Shown here piece by piece: positions 57,727-64,000 of a DNA stretch of 64,000 nucleotides. The notes below the pieces were generated by a model. That model saw only the letters and a list, made by a program, of their open reading frames with translations. It made no database searches and was not told the DNA's origin. The stretch lies in the NCBI GenBank assembly GCA_900110015.1, contig FOCD01000001.1:682001-746000 (forward strand). Direction: 5' to 3'. The position numbers were made by a program, and so were the translations under genes. The stretch comes from Terribacillus saccharophilus (lineage in GTDB: Bacteria; Bacillota; Bacilli; Bacillales; Amphibacillaceae). The first letter of the stretch is position 1. Every line of letters begins with the position of its first letter.

Positions 57727-57767
57727 GTGTATATGCTCCTTTAAGCATTAGAGTTAATATACCTATG

Positions 57768-58439
<672 letters not shown>

Positions 58440-58452
58440 TCACTTCGACTAA

Positions 58453-58548
58453 TTAGACGCTCATTATAAGTGTAAAGTATAGGAAGAAAAGCGTGAAGCC
58501 GAAAAGCACATAATAGAATAGATCTGATTTTGCTAGTTTTTTGAACAT
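58453..58548 (-). CDS. SOS-controlled single-span membrane micropeptide at the yneA/sosA position
   Basis: A 31-residue product from ATG 58548 (GGAGGGG eight bases upstream) to TAA at 58453. The start is basic (MFKKLAKSD), followed by an aromatic hydrophobic helix of about 20 residues ([20 protein letters not shown]) and a short end. It is first in the operon with yneB and ynzC, where B. subtilis has yneA (a LysM-type division inhibitor) and Staphylococcus has sosA. The present gene has no LysM domain and is far shorter. The promoter is near consensus and has LexA boxes inside it and just downstream. A role as a damage-induced division inhibitor is inference from position and control. Too short for many gene finders. 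Confidence 0.8.
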   Translation of the reverse strand: MFKKLAKSDLFYYVLFGFTLFFLYFTLIMSV

Positions 58549-58568
58549 GGTAGACCCCTCCGTTTTCA

Positions 58569-58673
58569 AGAACGTGCGTTCTCTTTGTTAATTCCATTAT
58601 ATACGAACATAGGTTCTAGTCAAGGCTTTTTTTCGAACGGATGTTTGTATATTGCAATCTATCATGGTATACT
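58569..58673. promoter_or_regulatory. Divergent SOS promoter region with three LexA boxes
   Basis: Minus strand: TTGACT (58618-58623), 16 bases, TATAAT (58596-58601), driving the micropeptide operon. Plus strand: TTGTAT (58645-58650), 17 bases, TATACT (58668-58673), driving lexA. LexA boxes of the GAAC-N4-GTTC type: AGAACGTGCGTTCT (58569-58582, downstream of the minus start), CGAACATAGGTTCT (58604-58617, between -35 and -10 of the minus promoter), CGAACGGATGTTTG (58634-58647, over the lexA -35). Confidence 0.92.
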
Positions 58674-58710
58674 GTATGTAATAAAAATATATGCACGGGG
58701 TGTTCGATAC

Positions 58711-59340
58711 ATGATAAAACTATCGAAAAGACAGGAAGCGATTCTAGCATACATAAAGGAGCAGGTACTCGATAAAGGCTACCCGCCATCCGTTAGAGAA
58801 ATTGGCGAAGCAGTTGGCTTGGCTTCAAGTTCTACAGTTCATGGCCATCTTTCCCGCTTAGAGAAAAAAGGCCTTATCCGACGTGACCCTACAAAGCCGC
58901 GCGCTATCGAGGTATTATCATTAGATAGTGAAGAACAAACAGATATTCCTCGCGGCGAGGCAAACTACGCTCCGGTAATCGGGAAAGTAACAGCTGGTAT
59001 TCCAATTACAGCAGTGGAGAATATAGAAGAATATGTCCCTGTACCTAGCCATCTAGTAGGACCGGATGATAATATCTTTGTTTTGGTTATTGTTGGTGAG
59101 AGTATGATAGAAGCTGGTATTTTAGATGGAGACATGGTCATCGTCAAACAGCAGCAAACTGCTCAAAATGGAGAGATTGTTGTTGCGATGACAGAGGACA
59201 ATGAAGCAACAGTGAAACGCTTCTTCAAGGAAGAAAACCAGATCCGACTGCAGCCAGAAAACAGTACGATGGATCCTATTATTTTGGATAATGTTAGCAT
59301 TCTTGGTAAAGTAATCGGCTTATATCGCTCCATTCAATAA
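58711..59340 (+). CDS. lexA: SOS repressor LexA
   Basis: A 209-residue repressor. Winged HTH at 1-65 ([26 protein letters not shown]), autocleavage site Ala95-Gly96 (VTAGIP), catalytic Ser131 ([10 protein letters not shown]) and Lys169 (EATVKRF). RecA-stimulated self-cleavage releases the SOS genes. ATG 58711 follows ACGGGGTG by eight bases; the in-frame extension to 58585 would cross the promoter. Self-regulation is supported by the LexA box over its -35. Confidence 0.97.
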   Translation: MIKLSKRQEAILAYIKEQVLDKGYPPSVREIGEAVGLASSSTVHGHLSRLEKKGLIRRDPTKPRAIEVLSLDSEEQTDIPRGEANYAPVIGKVTAGIPITAVENIEEYVPVPSHLVGPDDNIFVLVIVGESMIEAGILDGDMVIVKQQQTAQNGEIVVAMTEDNEATVKRFFKEENQIRLQPENSTMDPIILDNVSILGKVIGLYRSIQ

Positions 59341-59367
59341 AAAAATCGGCTCCGGCCGGTTTTTTTA
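59341..59367 (+). terminator. Terminator of lexA
   Basis: AAAAATCGGC and GCCGGTTTTT form a stem with loop TCCG followed by further T. Confidence 0.9.
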
Positions 59368-59466
59368 TTTTTTTCATAGAATTTACATACTTTTAGCCTT
59401 CTTTCGACATATTTTTTGGGTATATTAGATTATGATATTACCAAAAGCTAGAAAGCGGGTGGTGTT

Positions 59467-59610
59467 GTGAAGCTGTTGTATAAGCTCTTCTGCAAGTTGC
59501 GAGGCCGTCATAAGATTGATAGTGTTACTGATTCGTGTAAATGCGGATATACAAGAAGCCACCGCAGAGAACAACACAGTATGGACGATTATTATCTTAA
59601 AGAACGCTAA
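59467..59610 (+). CDS. Small basic Cys-containing protein of unknown function
   Basis: A 47-residue product from GTG 59467, behind GGGTGGTG, to TAA at 59608, ended by a perfect terminator hairpin 15 bases later. It starts MKLLYKLFCKLRGRHKIDSV and contains CKCGY, which with Cys9 might bind a metal. It is rich in Arg, Lys and His. It is followed by a terminator and preceded by the lexA terminator, so it is a separate unit. No family was recognised. Confidence 0.65.
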   Translation: MKLLYKLFCKLRGRHKIDSVTDSCKCGYTRSHRREQHSMDDYYLKER

Positions 59611-59625
59611 AAACGGTATAAATAA

Positions 59626-59656
59626 GGAGCTTGCCTACATGGCAAGCTCCTCTTTT
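59626..59656 (+). terminator. Terminator after the small Cys protein
   Basis: GGAGCTTGCC and GGCAAGCTCC form a perfect 10-bp stem with loop TACAT, then TCTTTT. Confidence 0.9.
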
Positions 59657-59693
59657 GTGTTTTCGTCATTCAGTTATAGAAGAAAGCTAGATA

Positions 59694-60779
59694 TTAGTTT
59701 GTTTCTTGTATCTTTCTGCCAAAGTGATACTTCCTCCACTCTCCATAGAAATGAGTAACAGCCGTGCGGAATGCTGCATAAATCGGAACAATGAGTAACA
59801 AACCGATAAAACCAGCAATATTACCAGCAGCCAACAATAGTGAAATGACGGTAAGCGGATGCAGTTTCAATACTTTCCCCATCACATTAGGTGAAATAAA
59901 GGAACTTTCGATTTGTTGAGCTATGAACATGACTACTGCTGCCCATACAGCAAGCATAGGGTCCTGGAAGAATGCAACCAGCACAGCAGGAGCAGCGGCA
60001 AGATACGGCCCAAGGAAAGGAATGAAGTTTAACAGTAAACCGATTAAAGCAAAGATTAAGGAGTATTCCAATCCTATAATCAGATATCCTATATATAATA
60101 ACGCTCCGACACAGCAACTTACGATAAACTGGCCTTGAATAAAGCTAGACAAAGTATGATCTAGTTTTCGCAATAATTCTTTTAAGCTCTCGGACTTATG
60201 TCCTGTAAAAAACTTTGTTAAAAATGGCTTTAGTTTATCTCCATCTTTTAGCATGAAGAATAAAAAGAACGGTATAAGGATCAGACCTACTGTGAAGCTG
60301 ACTAAACCTGAAAGAAAACTAGTGAGATAGCTTAACGCTTGTTCTGTATAGTTTTCTAAATTATTGGAGAAATTCTGCACTGCACTGTTTATCTGATCTG
60401 GAACGGCTGAATAATTATCCTCCACGTTCTCTACGAGAGATTCAGCATGCTCCACTATAACAGGAACTTGTTCGGACAGTGCAGCTATCTGATCCTGTGC
60501 TATCGGTGCAATAAAACGAAATCCTAGATATCCAATTCCGATAATCAACAGAAATAAAATTAGAATTGCCGACCACCTCGGCAGCTTTAGCCGTTCCAGT
60601 AATTTAACCAACGGCCTAGTGATGTAAAACAAAAAGCCCGCTGCAATAAGCGGAAATGCTATTGCTTTTACAAATTCATATAACGGGGTGAAGATATAAT
60701 TTACCTTCCCTAACAGCAGTATGATTGTCAAAATCAGTACCGCTGCTGTCAAACTCTGAAACCATCGTTTTTGCAGCAT
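59694..60779 (-). CDS. AI-2E family transporter (TqsA/PerM-like)
   Basis: A 361-residue membrane protein of the AI-2E/UPF0118 family with about eight helices, an extracytoplasmic helical segment (IAALSEQVPVIVEHAESLVENVEDNYSAV) and the conserved IGLLLNFIPFLGPYLAAAPAV and FISPNVMGKVLKLHPLTVI motifs. Relatives export autoinducer-2 or exchange Na+ for H+. ATG 60779 is preferred; AAGGG touches the earlier ATG at 60791. It appears to be monocistronic. Confidence 0.85.
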   Translation of the reverse strand: MLQKRWFQSLTAAVLILTIILLLGKVNYIFTPLYEFVKAIAFPLIAAGFLFYITRPLVKLLERLKLPRWSAILILFLLIIGIGYLGFRFIAPIAQDQIAALSEQVPVIVEHAESLVENVEDNYSAVPDQINSAVQNFSNNLENYTEQALSYLTSFLSGLVSFTVGLILIPFFLFFMLKDGDKLKPFLTKFFTGHKSESLKELLRKLDHTLSSFIQGQFIVSCCVGALLYIGYLIIGLEYSLIFALIGLLLNFIPFLGPYLAAAPAVLVAFFQDPMLAVWAAVVMFIAQQIESSFISPNVMGKVLKLHPLTVISLLLAAGNIAGFIGLLLIVPIYAAFRTAVTHFYGEWRKYHFGRKIQETN

Positions 60780-60986
60780 ATTATGTACCATCCCTTGAAT
60801 AGAAGTTCTATTCCATTTCCCTGCGTATTACTCAAAAAAACATATCTTTCGTAAGCATTTGTTAAGGAACAGAGTTTGGATATTCACGAGATACATTCGA
60901 TGCAACGATAAAAAAGAAGGTTTCTGTAGTTTATTTTTTTCTTGTATGTCTGAAGTCTATATTGCTATAAACAATAAGAAGCCTGC

Positions 60987-61373
60987 CTAGACGGCAAGCT
61001 CCTCCTGTATGCTTTTATGTTGTTTCATTGCTAAATTAAGGGCATCGAGAAGAATACCCGGCGTCGCTTTCTCGTATGTCTCCCCTAACAGTTGCTTGGC
61101 TCCCGCTAGAATCCGCTGATTACCCATCAAAGCTAACAATTCATGTCCTTTTACTAAAATATCGTCAACGAAAACATCTCTGTAATCTTTAGAGTTTGTT
61201 ACCACACCTGAAATGAACCCTTCTTGCAGAAGAACCTCCGCATGATGCACGACATCGTATGGTGTACACGTTCCGACAGCACATCGGTACTCTCTTGCTT
61301 TCGTTCCTTGGAGTTGGTCTGCTTCTAACTGTTCCAGTATTTCATGAAATAATGTAACGCGTAGTTTTGGCAT
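60987..61373 (-). CDS. DUF2513-like protein
   Basis: A 128-residue predicted winged-helix-like protein. The segment VVHHAEVLLQEGFISGVVTNSKDYRDVFVDDILVKGHELLALM resembles the DUF2513 core (a two-helix unit, beta wing and the G-H-E-L/F motif). DUF2513 proteins are common in phages and mobile islands. Two Cys (CAVGTC) lie before it. AAGGAGGAG gives a strong start. A hairpin GCCTGCC/GGCAAGC overlaps the stop and may terminate it. The 200 bases upstream of 60987 hold nothing else. Confidence 0.6.
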   Translation of the reverse strand: MPKLRVTLFHEILEQLEADQLQGTKAREYRCAVGTCTPYDVVHHAEVLLQEGFISGVVTNSKDYRDVFVDDILVKGHELLALMGNQRILAGAKQLLGETYEKATPGILLDALNLAMKQHKSIQEELAV

Positions 61374-61534
61374 TTGATCTCCTCCTTAATATAGTTCTAT
61401 TATTTCACATATCAGCTTTTAATTTTTTGAAAAGTTTGTACATTATTTCACAAATAAGTGACAAGTTAGAGAACTGAATTAAATACAGCAATCCGTGGTA
61501 TAGACTCTATAAGCATTTTATTGGAGGTGCAATA

Positions 61535-61756
61535 TTGTCAAACTATCATACTACCCCAGACGGAAACGGAAATTGGCAGGTCAAGAAAGAGGGAGCAAAG
61601 CATACTTCAGGCAATTTTGATACGCAAAAGGAAGCAATGGATTATGGGAAAGAACTAGCTAAGAAAACTAAAGGGGAACATTTCATTCACGGACGAGACG
61701 GAAGAATTCGGGAACGAGATTCATATGGAAATGATCCATGTCCACCGAGAGGTTGA
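61535..61756 (+). CDS. DUF2188-family small protein
   Basis: A 73-residue protein with the DUF2188 layout: YHTTPDGNGNWQVKKEGAKHTSGNFDTQKEAMDYGKELAKK in pattern, then HFIHGRDGRIRERDSYGNDPCPPRG. The strand-helix-strand fold and the GRIRERDSYG end are diagnostic. TTG start behind GGAGGTG. Function unknown; often stress- or phage-linked. Confidence 0.88.
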   Translation: MSNYHTTPDGNGNWQVKKEGAKHTSGNFDTQKEAMDYGKELAKKTKGEHFIHGRDGRIRERDSYGNDPCPPRG

Positions 61757-61812
61757 ACAAAGTCATAACGTCTCATAAGAAGCTAAATACCTATAATCTC
61801 AGAATAAATAAC

Positions 61813-61838
61813 AAAACCTGAAGATAGTTTCAGGTTTT
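61813..61838. terminator. Bidirectional terminator between the DUF2188 and SDR genes
   Basis: AAAACCTGAA and TTCAGGTTTT make a perfect 10-bp stem with loop GATAGT. Confidence 0.85.
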
Positions 61839-61869
61839 GTTATACTAGTTTTTATTCTTTTATGCTCTA

Positions 61870-62628
61870 TTAATATGCAATCCATCCCGCATCAGCCGCT
61901 ATTACTTGCCCATTTACGAAGCTCGATTCATCAGAACCTAAGAAAAGAGCAAGTTGAGCTATTTCAGCTGGTTTTCCTACACGCGGCATTGTACCATTAC
62001 CAGTCATTTGGCGGCCAGCTCCAAATTCAGAGATATTTGTCATAGAGGCACTAATGTTAGTCTCTACACCACCCGGAGCAATTCCATTACACCGGATATT
62101 AGATTGAGCGTACATATATGCCGTGTTTTTCGTCAATCCAGTTACTGCATGTTTAGAAGCTGTATATGCTGCCCCGGCACGTGCACCGCGCAAACCGCCA
62201 GCTGAGATATTATTTACGATTACGCCATGGCCTTGTTCCAAGAAGATATTCGTAGCAATACGCATTGCACGCATAACACCAGTAGTGTTAACAGCAAATA
62301 CGCGATCCCATTTCTCATCCGTGATATCCCCCACCGGCTCCATTCCATCCATGATACCAGCATTATTAACCAAAATATCTAACTTACCAAACGCTCCTTT
62401 TGTTTCTGCGAATAATTGTTCTAAGTCCGCTGACTCAGCAACATTAGTACGATTCGCAATTGCCGCGCCGCCCTTCTCCTCAATAGCCTTAGCAACTGCT
62501 TTGGCGCCTTCATAATTAAAGTCAGATACAACTACTTTTGCTCCTTCTTTTGCGTAAAGCTCTGCTATTGCTTTCCCCATCCCAGAGGCTGCTCCTGTAA
62601 CGATTGCCACTTTATCTTTTAATCTCAT
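61870..62628 (-). CDS. Short-chain dehydrogenase/reductase (SDR)
   Basis: A 252-residue NAD(P)-dependent classical SDR. Nucleotide-binding VTGAASGMGKA, NNAGI, catalytic Ser in NNISAGG and YxxxK in AAYTASKHA are present. ATG 62628 gives the usual MRLKDKVAIVTG start and lies nine bases behind GGGGG; ATG 62637 touches that site. The divergent TetR gene is frameshifted, so the SDR may be expressed without its repressor. Substrate unknown (glucose dehydrogenase-like family). Confidence 0.9.
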   Translation of the reverse strand: MRLKDKVAIVTGAASGMGKAIAELYAKEGAKVVVSDFNYEGAKAVAKAIEEKGGAAIANRTNVAESADLEQLFAETKGAFGKLDILVNNAGIMDGMEPVGDITDEKWDRVFAVNTTGVMRAMRIATNIFLEQGHGVIVNNISAGGLRGARAGAAYTASKHAVTGLTKNTAYMYAQSNIRCNGIAPGGVETNISASMTNISEFGAGRQMTGNGTMPRVGKPAEIAQLALFLGSDESSFVNGQVIAADAGWIAY

Positions 62629-62717
62629 ATCATTCATCCCCCATAGTTAATGTACAATTGTTCGATAAAATAATAATATATAATTGTAACCGCATTCAAT
62701 CAGCAGAAAAAATCAAA

Positions 62718-62735
62718 TTGTATAATATAGTACAA
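62718..62735. promoter_or_regulatory. Candidate TetR operator between the SDR and TetR genes
   Basis: TTGTA-N8-TACAA is an 18-base inverted repeat that encloses a TATAAT-like sequence. It lies between the divergent SDR and TetR genes. A further dyad ACAATTGT is found near 62653. Either may be the operator. Confidence 0.45.
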
Positions 62736-62771
62736 AATCAAAAAAAGTGTTTAATAAAGGGGGCTTTTATT

Positions 62772-63339
62772 TTGAATAAAAATGATTTGCGCGTATTAAA
62801 AACAAAACAGAATATACATCTTACATTAACAAATCTGCTAAAAAAGAAGCCTTTACCTCAGATAAAAGTAACGGAACTCTGCAAGCTAGCAAATATCAAT
62901 CGAGGGACATTTTATTTTCATTATCAAGAAGTTGGAGATGTCTTTAAGGAATTTTTCGAGGAGATTATGATGGATTTAAGAGAATCCTATAATGAACCTT
63001 ATCGTCATACAAAGTATATCGAAAAAGAAAAACTGGACCCAAAAACGGTACGTATCTTCCATCATGTTCAAAAATACGAAGAATTTTATAGGATTATCTT
63101 ATCTAAGGAAGTGTCTGCAGAGTATTATTACATGCTGAGAGTATTATTACATGCTGTTCGATGAAATACGCTCGATCCTTCTTGATGATAAATATACGGC
63201 TCATCTTGAAGAAAGCTATTTATATTCCTATTCCTCAAATGCAATTATCGGATTAATTATCGAATGGTACCGCCGTGATTTCCAAGAATCCGCTGATGAG
63301 ATGAATATACATTTAGTTAATATTCTTAAGTTATATTGA
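62772..63339 (+). pseudogene. TetR-family regulator frameshifted by a 19-bp tandem duplication
   Basis: TTG 62772 follows AAAGGGGG by eight bases. The HTH LPQIKVTELCKLANINRGTFYFHYQEVGDVFKEFF is intact. After SAEYYYML the frame is broken and ends at 63164; the rest of the C-terminal domain continues in another frame from about 63151 to 63339 (FDEIRSILLDDKYTAHLEESY...EWYRRDF). Deleting one copy of the repeat at 63119-63156 restores a single TetR protein of about 182 residues. It diverges from the SDR gene, its likely target. Confidence 0.9.
63119..63156 (+). repeat. Perfect 19-bp tandem duplication
   Basis: AGAGTATTATTACATGCTG occurs twice, at 63119-63137 and 63138-63156, with no difference. 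Nineteen is not a multiple of three, which causes the frameshift in the TetR gene. Confidence 0.97.
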
Positions 63340-63564
63340 TACAATATAACAGATTTGTTTAATAAAACTAATAGCATGTGATTTTAGAAAAAGAATTCAC
63401 AAAGAAGTGCTTTTAAACGATGGATTTCTTATTCATCCTCCCCTACAGAGGAGAGTCAAGTAATTGTAGATTACTTTTCGGAATAGGGCAGCAGTATTCC
63501 CTGTATCATATACAATACATCCTGAGAGGAACTTGTTGCCATTCCATCCACTCTCTTTTTAATA

Positions 63565-63586
63565 AAGACCACCCTTAGGCGGCCTT
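63565..63586 (-). terminator. Terminator of the holin gene
   Basis: AAGACCACC and GGCGGCCTT pair over nine positions with two G-U pairs around the holin stop; in the minus direction TTTATT follows. The gap 63340-63564 shows a small dyad AGTAAT/ATTACT but no gene. Confidence 0.65.
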
Positions 63587-63847
63587 ATCGTTATTATTAT
63601 GTGAGATTGTCTTTTTACCCAATGAGTATAATCCTGATGCTGCAAGTCCAGCAAAGCCCCCTGACCATAGCCTCAACACTGCATCTAATTCAGTGAACGG
63701 CCAAGCTAAAAAGCCTACAAGAATACCTATGAGCAAGCTAATCAATGGCAAATACCGGTTGTTTACTGTGATTGTCTTTTTTAACAGTTGCACTAAAGCA
63801 ATTACAATGGGGCTGATAATCGAAGCAAAGGTCATTACTTCTTCCAT
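63575..63847 (-). CDS. Phage holin, A118 (Hol118)-like
   Basis: A 90-residue protein: an N-terminal helix (FASIISPIVIALVQLLKKT), RYLPLISLLIGILVGFLAWPFT, and LRLWSGGFAGLAASGLYSLGKK, then a charged tail. This is the three-helix plan of Listeria A118-type holins. Holins open the membrane for endolysin. No amidase or other phage gene is seen in the window; the next gene upstream on this strand is outside. AGAGGTGAT precedes the ATG. Confidence 0.82.
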   Translation of the reverse strand: MEEVMTFASIISPIVIALVQLLKKTITVNNRYLPLISLLIGILVGFLAWPFTELDAVLRLWSGGFAGLAASGLYSLGKKTISHNNNDKAA

Positions 63848-63947
63848 TTATCATCACCTCTTCTGTATTTGTACTTAGTAATTCCTTTCTGCAGTTCTGA
63901 ATTCCTTCCATTTAAAAGATGTCCCAAGAGCCAGTAAATAATCAAAA

Positions 63948-63998
63948 AGACAACCTCGCCAGACCCCAAAATACTGGATATTTCTAACTAGGTTGCCT
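63948..63998 (-). terminator. Terminator of a minus-strand gene beyond the window
   Basis: AGACAACCT pairs with AGGTTGCCT (one mismatch), with an inner CCAG/CTGG stem. In the minus direction TCTTTTTG follows, so it probably ends a gene lying to the right of 64000. Confidence 0.7.
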
Positions 63999-64000
63999 CA

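Noticed and set aside
62604-62771. N-terminal extension of the TetR pseudogene up to 62604
   Set aside because: It would overlap the SDR start and the promoter/operator; the composition is not protein-like and TTG 62772 has the ribosome binding site.

Overview
The window looks like the chromosome of a moderately AT-rich, endospore-forming member of the Bacillaceae. The evidence is Bacillus-type Shine-Dalgarno sequences with many TTG and GTG starts, spore genes (sspP, sirA, two YjcZ-type micropeptides, ytaF), and a long block collinear with the Bacillus subtilis lexA-tkt-ccdA-citB-plsY-parE-parC region. A Terribacillus- or Virgibacillus-like genus is plausible but cannot be proven from this sequence. 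No rRNA, tRNA, CRISPR array or intact insertion sequence was seen.

Left arm (1 to about 17.8 kb) is accessory and made of small regulator/effector units: the start of a fosmidomycin-resistance-like MFS pump, a catalase, a MocR regulator with its MFS partner, a yvdTSR-type TetR plus two SMR pumps with a clear TetR operator, a carboxymuconolactone decarboxylase/aldo-keto reductase/cupin operon with a divergent TetR, a stress FMN-binding protein, a Bcr/CflA pump with a divergent LysR, a CNT nucleoside transporter, an unknown lipoprotein, a gene broken by an in-frame stop, and a PH-like membrane protein.

Middle (17.8 to 33 kb): a YhfW-like FAD/Rieske oxidoreductase, the double dynamin DynA, a C45-type Ntn hydrolase, two sporulation micropeptides, a two-component system with a PepSY protein, a flavin reductase, and topoisomerase IV (parE-parC).

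Core block (33 to 59.4 kb, mostly minus strand): SelO, YneT, the OpuF osmolyte importer, divergent plsY-folE2-yidD, yneQ-yneP-double AAA ATPase, yneN, citB, sspP, a PAS histidine kinase, ccdC, yneI, an orphan mrpB, ccdA, a YndM-like protein, and an inserted segment (RlaP-like nucleotidyltransferase, YtaF, serine hydrolase). It continues with yneF, sirA, tkt, ynzC, yneB and lexA. At the yneA/sosA position, opposite lexA, lies a 31-codon gene for a single-span membrane micropeptide. It has a near-consensus promoter with one LexA box inside it and another just downstream; a third box covers the lexA promoter. This is the best candidate for an undescribed component.

Right end (59.4 to 64 kb): a small Cys-containing protein, an AI-2E family permease, small DUF proteins, an SDR dehydrogenase whose divergent TetR gene is frameshifted by a perfect 19-bp tandem duplication, and an isolated A118-type holin.
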